Assembly: GCA_003153935.1 (NCBI GenBank)
Contig: PMCA01000034.1
Location: 12,682-76,681 of the forward strand
DNA: 64,000 nucleotides
Origin: Elusimicrobiota bacterium
GTDB lineage: Bacteria; CAYTYR01; UBA6262
Direction of reading: 5' to 3'
The first letter of the stretch is position 1. Each line of letters starts with the position of its first letter. The position numbers and the translations under genes were made by a program. Below the pieces are notes generated by a model. It did not search any database. It worked only from the letters and a program-made list of their open reading frames with translations, and was not told the DNA's origin. Shown in pieces: positions 7,996-16,944 of this stretch.

Positions 7996-8943
7996 TTGGC
8001 AGAAAATGATAAATTAAAGAAGATCGGCGGGCAGGCAGTGATCGAGGGCGTGATGATGCGCTCACCGCGGTTCTACGCTGTCGCGGTCCGGAATCCTCAG
8101 GGAGAGATCGTCGTCAAGAGCGAACCGGTAGTATCTCTCGCCAGCAAGTACGCGATATTCAAAAAGTTCCTCCTCCGGGGCATATTGGTTTTAGTCGAGA
8201 GCCTGGTTCTGGGTATTAAGGCCCTCAACTATTCGGCTGATATCCAGATGACCGAGTTGGAAAAAGAAAAAGACAAAAAGCCGCAGAATAACACCTGGCT
8301 CTGGTTCAGCACTATCGCTTTTGCCATGATCTTCGGTGTCGGACTTTTCGTGATCCTGCCGTACTGGCTGACCACCAAAGTCATTCACTATGGTTTTGCT
8401 TTTAACGTGATTGACGGGGCTGTCAGAATAGCGGTTTTTGTCCTGTATATTTACGCTATCTCTACTATGAAAGATATCCGGGCGATCTTCCGCTATCACG
8501 GCGCGGAGCACAAAGCGGTATTCGCCCAGGAAGCCGGTGAAGAGCTGACCGTGGAGAACGCGCGGAAATACTCGCCGTTGCACCCGCGCTGCGGTACGGC
8601 TTTCCTCTTAGTGGTGATGGTAGTGGCGATAATCGTCTTTTCCATTATCCCCATAAGCAAAGAATGGCCGAAGCTGTACCAGACCCTGGCCAAGATCGGT
8701 ATCCGCATCGTGTTCATACCGCTGATCGCGGGGCTCAGTTATGAGATCATCAAATGGGCGGACCGAAAACGCAACGCTTTTACCAGAATGTTGATCGCTC
8801 CGGGTTTATGGCTGCAGAACCTGACTACCAAGGAGCCGAACGATAAAGAGATAGAAGTGGCGATAGCCGCTTTGAAAGAAGTCATAAGGAAAGAAAAAGA
8901 AAGCACAGGTGAAGCCGATGATTCTATTGAAGTTGTTCCTTAG
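7996..8943 (+). CDS. DUF1385 family membrane protein
   Basis: This 315-residue protein has the family hallmarks I-G-G-Q-A-V-I-E-G-V-M-M-R near the start and H-G-A-E-H-K-A-V-F near residue 170, followed by H-P-R-C-G-T-A-F. About four membrane segments lie at residues 108-130, 140-155, 198-215 and 233-250. DUF1385 proteins often sit next to prfA and prmC in many bacteria, as here, but their biochemical role is not established. The TTG start is supported by AGGAGA at 7985-7990. The 3' end overlaps the start of the transporter gene. Confidence 0.85.
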   Translation: MAENDKLKKIGGQAVIEGVMMRSPRFYAVAVRNPQGEIVVKSEPVVSLASKYAIFKKFLLRGILVLVESLVLGIKALNYSADIQMTELEKEKDKKPQNNTWLWFSTIAFAMIFGVGLFVILPYWLTTKVIHYGFAFNVIDGAVRIAVFVLYIYAISTMKDIRAIFRYHGAEHKAVFAQEAGEELTVENARKYSPLHPRCGTAFLLVVMVVAIIVFSIIPISKEWPKLYQTLAKIGIRIVFIPLIAGLSYEIIKWADRKRNAFTRMLIAPGLWLQNLTTKEPNDKEIEVAIAALKEVIRKEKESTGEADDSIEVVP

Positions 8944-9436
8944 CTTTTTAAAAGTCGGATTTTTCGTTTTCGGCGGCGGATATGCGATGCTGCCGATGAT
9001 CCAGTCGGAGGTCACCGGTAATAACTGGCTGACCGTGGACCAGTTCATGGACGGATTAGTGCTGGGCAATTCCCTGCCCGGACCTCTGGCGATCAATATG
9101 AGCACCTATACCGGCTATAAAGTGGCGGGCATACCGGGCGCTTTCCTGGCGACGGTGGGTATCTGCCTGCCGGCCTTTGTTTTGACCATGATCGGCGCGT
9201 ATCTGATCATCCAGTATAAGAATAATCCCTATTTAAAGAAGGTTATGCTGGCTCTGCAGCCGGCGGTAGTGGCTTTGATCGCGGTAGCGCTATTCTCGGT
9301 CACCCGGAACGCGACAGCTTGGAACCTGAAATCGGCTCTGCTGGCGCTGGCCAGTTTCATCACCTTGATAGTTTTTAAAGTCAATCCCCTTTATGTTATT
9401 TTGGTCTGCGGGGTTATCGGTTTCCTGATATTCTGA
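8918..9436 (+). CDS. Chromate transporter (CHR) family protein, single domain
   Basis: About 172 residues of hydrophobic protein with the CHR signature [12 protein letters not shown] near residue 17 and the G-x-x-L-P-G-P-L motif near 50, plus about five to six membrane segments. The family includes chromate/sulfate antiporters, but most members have no tested substrate. Short CHR proteins normally come as two adjacent genes forming a complementary pair. Only one is present here. ATG 8918 is preferred (AGGTGA 5 bases upstream); a GTG at 8909 is an alternative. The start lies inside the DUF1385 gene. Confidence 0.8.
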   Translation: MILLKLFLSFLKVGFFVFGGGYAMLPMIQSEVTGNNWLTVDQFMDGLVLGNSLPGPLAINMSTYTGYKVAGIPGAFLATVGICLPAFVLTMIGAYLIIQYKNNPYLKKVMLALQPAVVALIAVALFSVTRNATAWNLKSALLALASFITLIVFKVNPLYVILVCGVIGFLIF

Positions 9437-9452
9437 AGAAGAGGTAAATATA

Positions 9453-10529
9453 GTGTTAGAAAAATTAGAAACAATAAAACAAAGATATGATGAGCTGTCC
9501 AACCTGCTGTCAAACCCGGCCGCTCTTAGCGGCCAGGATTTCCAGCGCCTGGCCAAGGAACATTCCAGCCTGGCCAAAACCGTGGCCAAGTATAACGAGT
9601 ATGAGAGCGTGGTGCAGGAATTAAAGCACGTGCAGGAGATGCTCAAGAGCCCTGACGCCGAGATGAAAGCTTTGGCAGAAGAGGAATTGAAGGATTTAAC
9701 GGATAAAAGGGCGGTCCTGGAAAAGGAATTGACCGTGCTCCTGATACCGCCCGATCCCGATGACGGCAAGAATATCATCATGGAGATCAGGGCCGGCACA
9801 GGCGGGGATGAAGCGGCCCTGTTCGCGGCCGACCTATTCAGGATGTATTCCCGCTATGTGGCTAACAAGGGTTGGAAGATAGAAATGATGGATTCCCACG
9901 GCACCGATAAGAGCGGCTTCAAAGAGGTGATTTTTAACGTCAGCGGGACCGACGTTTACAAACATATGAAGTTCGAGAGCGGTGTGCACCGGGTCCAGCG
10001 CGTACCGGAAACCGAGGCCAGCGGGCGTATCCATACCTCCGCCGTGTCTGTAGCGGTACTGCCGGAAGCCGAAGAGATAGATGTTAAGATCAACCCTGAG
10101 GACCTGAGAATAGATACTTATTGCGCCGGGGGCCCTGGCGGCCAGTGCGTGAACACTACTTATTCCGCGGTCCGTATCATACATATCCCTACCGGATTGA
10201 TAGTACAGTGCCAGGATGAACGGTCGCAGATCAAGAACCGGGCCAAAGCCATGAAGGTGCTGATGGCGCGCCTGCTGGAACGCGAGCGGCAGGAACGGGA
10301 AAAAGCGCAATCCCAGAACCGCAAGGCCCAGATCGGTACCGGGGACCGGAGCGAGAAGATCCGCACTTATAATTTCCCGCAGGACCGGGTAACTGACCAC
10401 CGTATCGGCCTGTCACTGCATAATATCGGAGCGATCATGGAAGGGGAGATCGATGACCTGGTAACTTCCCTGTTGGCGGCAGAAGAAGAAAAGAAACTGC
10501 AAAGCTTGAAAGAAAGCGACGCCACATGA
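9453..10529 (+). CDS. prfA: Peptide chain release factor 1
   Basis: RF1 reads UAA and UAG stops and triggers peptide release. The 358-residue protein has the GGQ catalytic loop (G-G-P-G-G-Q near residues 227-231) and a P-E-T anticodon tripeptide near 184-187 (P-x-T type, specific to RF1). The GTG start at 9453 follows AGAGG at 9440-9444. The stop overlaps the prmC start by 4 bases. PrmC methylates the GGQ glutamine, so the pairing is functional. Confidence 0.97.
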   Translation: MLEKLETIKQRYDELSNLLSNPAALSGQDFQRLAKEHSSLAKTVAKYNEYESVVQELKHVQEMLKSPDAEMKALAEEELKDLTDKRAVLEKELTVLLIPPDPDDGKNIIMEIRAGTGGDEAALFAADLFRMYSRYVANKGWKIEMMDSHGTDKSGFKEVIFNVSGTDVYKHMKFESGVHRVQRVPETEASGRIHTSAVSVAVLPEAEEIDVKINPEDLRIDTYCAGGPGGQCVNTTYSAVRIIHIPTGLIVQCQDERSQIKNRAKAMKVLMARLLERERQEREKAQSQNRKAQIGTGDRSEKIRTYNFPQDRVTDHRIGLSLHNIGAIMEGEIDDLVTSLLAAEEEKKLQSLKESDAT

Positions 10530-11377
10530 CCTGGGGCGAGCTGCTTAATTGGGCCGCGCAACTTTTGAAAAAAGCGGGGGTAGATAAGCCGGGCCTGGAA
10601 GCGGAATTACTGCTGGCGGAAACCCTGGGAATACCCAGATTAGAGTTAATGTTGTGCCGCCGGGAGACAGCCAAGCGGGCAGGTATTAAGAAATTTAAAA
10701 AATTTATAACCTTACGCCGGAGAAGAATACCAGCCGCCTATATTTTACAGAACGCTTTCTTCTATGGATTGAAATTTAGTATTGAAAAAGGGGTGCTGAT
10801 ACCGCGGCCGGAGACGGAGCTGCTGGTTGAGGAGACACTAAAAGCCGTTCATCGTTCATCGTTCATCGTTGATAGTAAAAAGATTAAAATACTTGATGTT
10901 GGGACGGGGAGCGGGGCGATAGCTGTGACGCTGGCTAAGAATCTGGAAGCTGCCCGGGTATACGGGACCGATGTTTCGGCCAAGGCCCTGACAGTAACGC
11001 GGAAGAATGCCATCAGCCATAAAGTAGCCGGGCGCTTACGCTTGAAACGTGGGAGCCTGCTGGCCGGACTGCCCGGGAAGTTTGATATAATAATTTCCAA
11101 TCCGCCTTATATAAACGAGCGGGATATGAAGCGTTTGCAGCCGGAGGTCAATTACGAACCCAGGACGGCGCTGTCCGGCGGCCAAGACGGCCTGGACTTT
11201 TACCGCAAGATAATACCGCTGGCCAGGGAGCGACTGGCGACCAAAGGTTTCCTGGCCCTGGAGATCGGCTATGATCAGGCCGGAGCCATAGAAAAGATGT
11301 TAAGGACGAGAGGGTTTGAACGGATAGAAATAAAGAAAGATTACGCGGGTATAGACCGAATAATAATCGCAAGCTAA
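10526..11377 (+). CDS. prmC: Release factor glutamine methyltransferase
   Basis: PrmC (HemK) uses S-adenosylmethionine to N5-methylate the glutamine of the GGQ motif in release factors. The 283-residue protein has the SAM loop [10 protein letters not shown] near residue 126 and the N-P-P-Y active-site motif near 192. Start and prfA stop overlap as ATGA. Residues about 107-117 are encoded by a 7 bp tandem array in the loop between the N-terminal helical domain and the methyltransferase domain. It is in frame, so the protein should still work. Confidence 0.95.
   Translation: MTWGELLNWAAQLLKKAGVDKPGLEAELLLAETLGIPRLELMLCRRETAKRAGIKKFKKFITLRRRRIPAAYILQNAFFYGLKFSIEKGVLIPRPETELLVEETLKAVHRSSFIVDSKKIKILDVGTGSGAIAVTLAKNLEAARVYGTDVSAKALTVTRKNAISHKVAGRLRLKRGSLLAGLPGKFDIIISNPPYINERDMKRLQPEVNYEPRTALSGGQDGLDFYRKIIPLARERLATKGFLALEIGYDQAGAIEKMLRTRGFERIEIKKDYAGIDRIIIAS
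10846..10875. repeat. 7 bp-period array (CGTTCAT)n inside prmC
   Basis: CGTTCAT occurs three times in a row followed by the degenerate copy CGTTGAT. Read on the other strand the unit is ATGAACG, the same heptamer as in hisH at 15828-15860. It encodes H-R-S-S-F-I-V-D-S at a domain junction of PrmC and leaves the frame intact. Confidence 0.75.
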
Positions 11378-11386
11378 AGGAATCCC

Positions 11387-12637
11387 ATGGATAGAATTGT
11401 CATAACCGGCGGCAGGAAATTAAAAGGCGAAGTCATTATCAGTGGCAGCAAAAACGCCGCGTTACCGATACAGGTAGCGACCTTGCTTACTGACGAGCGC
11501 TGCCTGTTGACCAACGTACCCAGATTGCGCGATATTTACACCATGAATGAGGTACTCAAGGCAATTGGGTCCGAAGTAAAAGAAACTACCGCTGGATTCA
11601 GTTTCCAAAGCAAGCCTAAGCAGAAAAAAGTTGCTCCTTACGAGCTGGTCAAGACCATGAGAGCGTCAGTACTGGTAGTTGGCCCTTTGCTGGTGCGTTT
11701 GGGTGAAGCTAAAGTAGCTCTGCCCGGCGGCTGCGCGATTGGCCAAAGGCCGATCAACATCCATTTGGACGGATTCAAGAAACTGGGAGCTAAAGTTGAG
11801 ATCAAGGAAGGTTATGTTCACCTAAAAGCCAAGAAATTAATCGGTACCAAGATAACCTTTGGTTTTCCCAGCGTAGGGGCAACGGAGAACCTGATGATGG
11901 CCGCGGTCCTGAGCGAAGGCCGGACCATTATTGAGAACGCTGCCCGTGAACCGGAGATCGTGGACCTGGCGGATTTCCTGGTAAAAATGGGCGCCCAGGT
12001 CAGCGGGGCCGGCTCCGGCGTTATCAAGATAAACGGGGTGAAGGAACTACACGGCTGTGAGCATCGGGTGATCCCGGACCGGATAGAAACTGGAACTTTT
12101 ATTATCGCCAGCGCCATAACCGGCGGGGAGATCAAGATCAGGAACGCCCGGCTGGACCACCTTGATGCCTTGATCGACAAGCTTAACCAAACGGGAGTAA
12201 AGATAGAAAAGAAGGAAGACTATATACTGGTGGACGGGACGTCAAAATTAAGTCCCCTGGAAATAGAGACCATGCCTTACCCTGGGTTTCCGACCGACAT
12301 GCAGGCCCAGGTCATGAGCCTGATGTGCGTTACGCCCGGAACCAGTATTTTCACGGAAAACATCTTTGAGAACCGCTTCATGCATGTGTCGGAATTGCAG
12401 AGGATGGGCGCGGAGATCGGCTTGAAGGGTAATGTGGCCTTTGTCAAAGGGGTGAAAAACCTGAGCGGGGCCCCGGTGATGGCCACTGACCTGAGGGCCA
12501 GCGCTGCCCTGGTGCTTGCCGGCCTGGTAGCCAAAGGGGAAACCGACATATCCCGTATCTATCACCTGGACCGGGGCTATGAGCAGATAGAAGTAAAATT
12601 GGCCAAATTGGGCGCGAAAATCAAGAGAATTAAGTGA
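11387..12637 (+). CDS. murA: UDP-N-acetylglucosamine 1-carboxyvinyltransferase
   Basis: MurA transfers enolpyruvate from PEP to UDP-GlcNAc, the first committed step of peptidoglycan synthesis, in the cytoplasm. The 416-residue protein has the family start I-T-G-G-R-K-L-K-G-E-V with S-G-S-K-N-A-A-L-P, and the catalytic loop P-G-G-C-A-I-G near residue 118 keeps the cysteine targeted by fosfomycin. It is slightly shorter at the C-terminus than enterobacterial MurA. It is followed by a 36 bp gap with a putative extended -10 promoter for hisD. Confidence 0.96.
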   Translation: MDRIVITGGRKLKGEVIISGSKNAALPIQVATLLTDERCLLTNVPRLRDIYTMNEVLKAIGSEVKETTAGFSFQSKPKQKKVAPYELVKTMRASVLVVGPLLVRLGEAKVALPGGCAIGQRPINIHLDGFKKLGAKVEIKEGYVHLKAKKLIGTKITFGFPSVGATENLMMAAVLSEGRTIIENAAREPEIVDLADFLVKMGAQVSGAGSGVIKINGVKELHGCEHRVIPDRIETGTFIIASAITGGEIKIRNARLDHLDALIDKLNQTGVKIEKKEDYILVDGTSKLSPLEIETMPYPGFPTDMQAQVMSLMCVTPGTSIFTENIFENRFMHVSELQRMGAEIGLKGNVAFVKGVKNLSGAPVMATDLRASAALVLAGLVAKGETDISRIYHLDRGYEQIEVKLAKLGAKIKRIK

Positions 12638-12663
12638 TATTTACCCGCGCTTTATGCTATAAT
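12634..12663 (+). promoter_or_regulatory. Putative extended -10 promoter before hisD
   Basis: TATAAT at 12658-12663 is preceded by TG one base upstream (TGCTATAAT), an extended -10 element. GTGATA at 12634-12639, 18 bases upstream, matches the -35 consensus at 4 of 6 positions. Predicted initiation near 12670 would leave only a few bases before the ATG at 12674 and would exclude the AGGAG at 12664-12668. A transcript from here would therefore be close to leaderless. Confidence 0.4.
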
Positions 12664-12673
12664 AGGAGATAAC

Positions 12674-13840
12674 ATGGAAAGTATCGAAAAAACAGTAAGA
12701 GAGATCATCACGGAAGTGAAAAAAGACGGTGATAAAGCCGTTCTAAGGTTCACCCGTGACTTTGACGGGTATTCCTTAAATAGCGTTGGTTTGCGCCTGT
12801 CCGATAATGCCCTGCAAGACAGCGTAAACAAGGTGTCCAAAGAGTTCTTAAAGGCGCTAAAAAAGGCCAAGAAAAATATAGAGGTTTTCCAGCGTAAGGT
12901 ACTACCCAAATCATGGCAGATGACCAGGAACGGTATAACCACCGGGGAAAAATATTCACCGATCGAAACGGTCGGGATTTACGTGCCAGGCGGGAAATAC
13001 CCGTATCCTTCTACCGTGCTGATGACCGCAGTTCCGGCCAAAGTAGCCGGGGTTAAAAAGATCGTTATGGTAACGCCGCCTAATAATGTTAATAATGACG
13101 TGCTGGCCGCCGCGTATCTTTGCGGGGTCAACGAGGTATATCAGGTCGGCGGGGCACAGGCCATCGCCGCACTGGCTTATGGAACCGAAACTATTCCGAA
13201 AGTAGACAAAATAGTAGGACCGGGTAATGTTTATGTCTCGGTAGCCAAGAAACTGGTTTTCGGAGACGTCGGCATTGATACTATCGCCGGTCCCAGCGAA
13301 GTAATCGTGATCGCTGATGATTCGGTTAAAACCGAGTACGTGATCACGGACTTGATGGCGCAGGCGGAACACGGCAGCGGCGCCAATGCCCTGTTGCTGA
13401 CCTGCTCAGCCAAGCTGTATAAGCGGGTAAAAGCCAAGATAGGGCATGTTAAAAATGTGAAATTACACCTGGCGGAAAATAACCAGGAGATCATAGCCAT
13501 AACCGATCAGCAGGCTCCGGAGCACGTGGAAGTCCTGACGCGGGACGCAGTCAGTTTGAGCAAGAAGATCACTAACGCCGGGGCGATTTTTGCCGGCGCT
13601 TATTCACCTACGGCTACCGGTGATTACCTAGCCGGCCCGAGTCATGTTCTACCGACCGGACGGACAGCCCGGTTTGCCAGCGGCTTGTCCAGCGCGGATT
13701 TTGTCAAGCGCTCCAGCCTGGTCAGTTGCACCAGGCAGGCGCTGCAAAAGAACGCCAAAGATATCATCGCTCTGGCTGAACGCGAAGGCCTGAAGTACCA
13801 CGGGGCCAGCATTATCCAGAGGACGGAGAAGAAAAAATGA
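12674..13840 (+). CDS. hisD: Histidinol dehydrogenase
   Basis: HisD oxidises L-histidinol to L-histidine in two NAD+-dependent steps. The 388-residue protein carries G-I-Y-V-P-G-G near residue 101, D-x-I-A-G-P-S-E-V near 202-210 and the zinc-site region A-E-H-G-S-G near 235. It is shorter than the usual ~430 residues, because the N-terminal helical lead-in before V-R-E-I-I is missing. ATG 12674 has AGGAG at 12664-12668, and no better upstream start exists because murA ends at 12637. It opens the histidine cluster and overlaps hisC by 4 bases. Confidence 0.95.
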   Translation: MESIEKTVREIITEVKKDGDKAVLRFTRDFDGYSLNSVGLRLSDNALQDSVNKVSKEFLKALKKAKKNIEVFQRKVLPKSWQMTRNGITTGEKYSPIETVGIYVPGGKYPYPSTVLMTAVPAKVAGVKKIVMVTPPNNVNNDVLAAAYLCGVNEVYQVGGAQAIAALAYGTETIPKVDKIVGPGNVYVSVAKKLVFGDVGIDTIAGPSEVIVIADDSVKTEYVITDLMAQAEHGSGANALLLTCSAKLYKRVKAKIGHVKNVKLHLAENNQEIIAITDQQAPEHVEVLTRDAVSLSKKITNAGAIFAGAYSPTATGDYLAGPSHVLPTGRTARFASGLSSADFVKRSSLVSCTRQALQKNAKDIIALAEREGLKYHGASIIQRTEKKK

Positions 13841-14895
13841 AGATCAATATTCAGGGGTTAGTACGGCCGGAAATCCGCACCCTGGAGCCATATTTCGTTC
13901 CCGCGGGTAATTATGAGATTAAGCTTGACGCCATGGAAAACCCATATGATCTGCCTGCAGACCTTAAGAAAACGATCTCTAAAAAGATAAAGGGCTTGGC
14001 GTTCAACCGCTACCCGGACGCGGGGGCAGTAGCTCTGAGGAAAGCGATAGCGGGTTACCTGAAAGTTTCGGCTGACCAAATACTGGTCGGCAACGGATCC
14101 GATGAACTGATCTTAGCGATACTGCTGACCTTCGGTGGTTGGGGCAAAAGGATAGTATATCCTGTCCCGACCTTTTCTGTTTATGGTATCCTGACCCAGG
14201 CGACCGGCGGCATTAAACGAGAGGTCTTCCTGGAGGAGGGGTTCCAGCTGGACCCGCGCAAGATCATGAAGGAATACCCGGACGTGGTTTTCCTGGCTTA
14301 CCCTAACAATCCCACCGGCAATTGTTTCCCGAAGGACGAGATACTGGAGATTGCCGAAAAATCCCGTGGCATCGTGGTCATTGACGAGGCATATTTTGAA
14401 TTCTCCAACCGGACTTTTCTGAACCAACTGTATGAATATGATAATATCATCATCCTGAGGACTTTTTCCAAAGCCTTCAGCCTGGCGGGTTTGCGGGTGG
14501 GGTATTTGGTGGCCAATCCCCAAATAGTCAAAGAGATCGCTAAAGTCAAACTACCTTACAATGTGAATGCGGTCAGCCAGGCGGTGGCCGAGGTTATGGT
14601 TAAGAATATTAAGAGAGTGAACAAGACGGTGGACCTGATCAAACAGGAGAGGGCTGCCCTGATGGAGGAGTTAAAGAATATCGTCACTCCCTATCCGAGT
14701 GAAACCAATTTTATTCTTTTCCGTTGTGAGCGGGCGCAGGATCTGTACGCTTACCTGCTAAAGAAGAAGATATTGATAAAAGCTTTTGGCGAAACCTACC
14801 TGCGTGATTTCCTAAGGGTAACGGTGGGTACGCCGGCGGAAAACAAGAAGTTCCTGCTGGAAACAAAAAAATTTTTGCGGGGGAAAAATGCTTAA
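13837..14895 (+). CDS. hisC: Histidinol-phosphate aminotransferase
   Basis: This fold-type I PLP enzyme converts imidazole acetol-phosphate to histidinol phosphate. The 352-residue protein has the P-N-N-P-T-G motif near residue 153, D-E-A-Y-F-E-F near 179 and the PLP lysine in T-F-S-K-A-F-S-L-A-G near 212. It overlaps hisD by ATGA and hisB by 8 bases, indicating tight translational coupling. Confidence 0.95.
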   Translation: MKINIQGLVRPEIRTLEPYFVPAGNYEIKLDAMENPYDLPADLKKTISKKIKGLAFNRYPDAGAVALRKAIAGYLKVSADQILVGNGSDELILAILLTFGGWGKRIVYPVPTFSVYGILTQATGGIKREVFLEEGFQLDPRKIMKEYPDVVFLAYPNNPTGNCFPKDEILEIAEKSRGIVVIDEAYFEFSNRTFLNQLYEYDNIIILRTFSKAFSLAGLRVGYLVANPQIVKEIAKVKLPYNVNAVSQAVAEVMVKNIKRVNKTVDLIKQERAALMEELKNIVTPYPSETNFILFRCERAQDLYAYLLKKKILIKAFGETYLRDFLRVTVGTPAENKKFLLETKKFLRGKNA

Positions 14896-15490
14896 GAGGA
14901 TAGCAACCGTAAAGCGCGACACCAAAGAAACCAAGATCGAGGTAAAGCTTAACCTGGATGGCAGCGGTAATTACCGGATCGCTACCGGGATAGCGTTCCT
15001 GGATCATATGCTGGGATTATTCGCCAAGCACGGGTTATTCGACCTGGAAGTCAAAGCCAAAGGCGACCTGGATGTCGATATTCATCATACCAATGAAGAC
15101 GTGGGTATCTGCCTGGGGTTGGCTTTTGACAAGGCCTTGGGAGACAAGAAGGGCATTAAGCGCTTTGCCGGCGCCGGTGTGCCGATGGATGAAGCGCTGG
15201 CCAGGATCACTCTGGATATCAGCGGCCGCCCGTCGCTCTATCTCACCCAGGACAAAAAGGTGAAGATCGCGGCCCGCAGCAAGTCTGAATATAACTTTGA
15301 GGATGCCAAGCATTTCCTGCGCTCATTCTGCCAGGAGGCTGGCATCAACGCGCACATCGATATCCTGGCCGGGGAAGACCTGCACCATGTATTGGAATCT
15401 GTTTTTAAAGCCCTGGGGCGGTCGATGGACAACGCTACCAAGACCGACCCGAGAATAAAAGGCATACCAAGCACGAAAGGAACGATATAG
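14888..15490 (+). CDS. hisB: Imidazoleglycerol-phosphate dehydratase
   Basis: This is the monofunctional dehydratase, without the phosphatase domain of enterobacterial HisB. The 200-residue protein has F-L-D-H-M-L near residue 37, D-I-H-H-T-N-E-D near 61 and the second histidine motif D-L-H-H-V-L-E near 164, which together form the Mn2+ sites. Histidinol-phosphate phosphatase must come from another gene. Its start lies inside the end of hisC, and the hisH start follows one base after its stop. Confidence 0.96.
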   Translation: MLKRIATVKRDTKETKIEVKLNLDGSGNYRIATGIAFLDHMLGLFAKHGLFDLEVKAKGDLDVDIHHTNEDVGICLGLAFDKALGDKKGIKRFAGAGVPMDEALARITLDISGRPSLYLTQDKKVKIAARSKSEYNFEDAKHFLRSFCQEAGINAHIDILAGEDLHHVLESVFKALGRSMDNATKTDPRIKGIPSTKGTI

Positions 15491-15491
15491 T

Positions 15492-16157
15492 TTGATAGCC
15501 ATTATAGATTACGGCATGGGAAATTTAAGAAGCGTGGCCAAGGCTCTGGAAAACCTGGGAGCGGAGATCAAGATAACTTCCAGTCCGAAAGTTATTACCA
15601 GTGCCCAGGGAGTTGTTTTGCCCGGAGTTGGCGCTATGCCCGATGCCATGAAAGCGCTGGTTAAGGAAAAATTAGTAAAACCGATAGAAAAGGTGATCTC
15701 CGCCGATAAGCCTTTCCTGGGTATCTGCCTGGGTCTGCAATTATTGTTTGAGACAAGTAAAGAGGGCGGGGGTTCTAAAGGACTTGGTATTTTTGCAGGT
15801 TCTGTTCCTCGCTTTGTTTTCTCTAAACCACGAACGGCCAACGATGAACGATTAACGGCTCTTAAAGTGCCGCACATGGGATGGAACCAGATCAAGCAGA
15901 CAGATAGCAGATGGCAGATGGCAGATAGCAGTAAAAACATCCTGTCGGGTATAGAAGATAATTCTTATGTATATTTTGTCCATTCGTATTACGCCAAACC
16001 CAAAGACCGGACCCTGGTCGCGACTACCACTGATTATGGGATAGAGTTTTGCTCGTCCATTGCCAGGGGTAATCTTTTCGCCTGCCAGTTTCACCCGGAG
16101 AAGAGCCAAAAGGTGGGCCTGCGCATTCTCAAGAACTTTGTCGCCCAATGTAAGTAG
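15492..16157 (+). CDS. hisH: Imidazole glycerol phosphate synthase, glutaminase subunit HisH
   Basis: HisH releases ammonia from glutamine for HisF. The 221-residue protein has the class I amidotransferase triad: Cys near 78 in G-I-C-L-G, and His and Glu in Q-F-H-P-E near 198-202. Typical HisH is about 200 residues. The extra length lies between residues ~112 and ~148, where two different 7 bp-period arrays have been inserted in frame on either side of the conserved V-P-H-M-G-W-N motif. The start is TTG 15492. No strong ribosome binding site is visible, so it probably depends on coupling to hisB. Confidence 0.94.
   Translation: MIAIIDYGMGNLRSVAKALENLGAEIKITSSPKVITSAQGVVLPGVGAMPDAMKALVKEKLVKPIEKVISADKPFLGICLGLQLLFETSKEGGGSKGLGIFAGSVPRFVFSKPRTANDERLTALKVPHMGWNQIKQTDSRWQMADSSKNILSGIEDNSYVYFVHSYYAKPKDRTLVATTTDYGIEFCSSIARGNLFACQFHPEKSQKVGLRILKNFVAQCK
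15828..15860. repeat. 7 bp-period array (AACGATK type) inside hisH
   Basis: The region reads as degenerate heptamers (cgaacgg, ccaacga, tgaacga, ttaacgg), of the same type as the CGTTCAT array in prmC read on the other strand. It encodes P-R-T-A-N-D-E-R-L-T in a loop just before V-P-H-M-G. Confidence 0.65.
15895..15934. repeat. 7 bp-period array (CAGATRG) inside hisH
   Basis: Units cagatag, cagatgg, cagatgg, cagatag occur in succession after a partial copy (agcaga). It is the same heptamer as the intergenic array at 401-433. It encodes T-D-S-R-W-Q-M-A-D-S-S, probably a surface loop of HisH. Confidence 0.75.
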
Positions 16158-16160
16158 TAA

Positions 16161-16176
16161 CCTAAAACCGTTTAGG
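16161..16176 (+). promoter_or_regulatory. Small hairpin overlapping the hisA ribosome binding site
   Basis: CCTAAA-accg-TTTAGG is a perfect 6 bp stem with a 4-base loop in the hisH-hisA gap. The right arm runs into TAGGAG (16173-16178), the likely Shine-Dalgarno of hisA (ATG 16184), so the hairpin could mask it. Confidence 0.35.
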
Positions 16177-16183
16177 AGATATC

Positions 16184-16921
16184 ATGATGATAATCCCAGC
16201 CATCGATTTGCGTGGCGGACAGTGCGTGAGACTGGTACAGGGTAAGTTGGAACAGGAAACCGTCTATTCCAAGGACCCGGTTTTCGTAGCGAAGCTTTTC
16301 CAGGCCAAGGGAGCGCAACGTCTGCATATAATTGATCTGGATGGCGCTTTTTCCGGCGTGGTCCAGAACCTGGAGATCATTGAAAAGATCTGTAAAGAGA
16401 TGACCATCCCCGTACAAGTTGGCGGAGGCATCCGTAAGATGGAAACTATCGACCGGGTCCTGGCTGCCGGGGTGAGCAAGGTTATCTTGGGGACCATAGC
16501 GATTACCGACGCTCCTTTGCTGGAAGAGGCATTAAAGAAATATCCCGGTAAGATAATCGTGGCCATAGATGCTAAGAATGGCCTAGTCGCGATTGACGGT
16601 TGGAAAGACGAGACCCAGGTTAAAGCTTCTGACCTGGCGAAAAAGATGAAGGATAGTGGCGTCGGGGAGATACTTTATACCGATATTATGCGTGACGGAA
16701 TGATGGAGGGCCCCAACCTGCGCGGGATCAAGTCCCTGGCCAAGAGTTGCGGCATTCCCATTATAGCCGCCGGAGGTATTTCCACCCTGCAGGATGTGGA
16801 GAAGATATACGCCCTGGAGAAAGACGGGGTGGAGGGAATGGTGATAGGTAAGGCTATCTATACGGAAGGTATTAAATTGGAAGAAGCGGTCAAGTTAGTG
16901 TCCGGCCAGGCAATAAATTAA
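16184..16921 (+). CDS. hisA: ProFAR isomerase HisA
   Basis: This (beta/alpha)8 isomerase converts ProFAR to PRFAR. The 245-residue protein begins with the family motif I-P-A-I-D-L-R-G-G, whose aspartate is catalytic, and has V-G-G-G-I-R near residue 80 and a second catalytic aspartate in T-D-I-M-R-D-G-M near 166. No trace of PriA (TrpF-bifunctional) behaviour can be judged, and a separate trpF exists at 24024. A small hairpin precedes the ribosome binding site. Confidence 0.95.
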   Translation: MMIIPAIDLRGGQCVRLVQGKLEQETVYSKDPVFVAKLFQAKGAQRLHIIDLDGAFSGVVQNLEIIEKICKEMTIPVQVGGGIRKMETIDRVLAAGVSKVILGTIAITDAPLLEEALKKYPGKIIVAIDAKNGLVAIDGWKDETQVKASDLAKKMKDSGVGEILYTDIMRDGMMEGPNLRGIKSLAKSCGIPIIAAGGISTLQDVEKIYALEKDGVEGMVIGKAIYTEGIKLEEAVKLVSGQAIN

Positions 16922-16944
16922 TACACTTAGAAGGGGAATAGTTA

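Noticed and set aside
10846-10875. CRISPR-like tandem repeats
   Set aside because: Units are 7 bp with no spacers and lie inside coding sequence; no cas genes are present.
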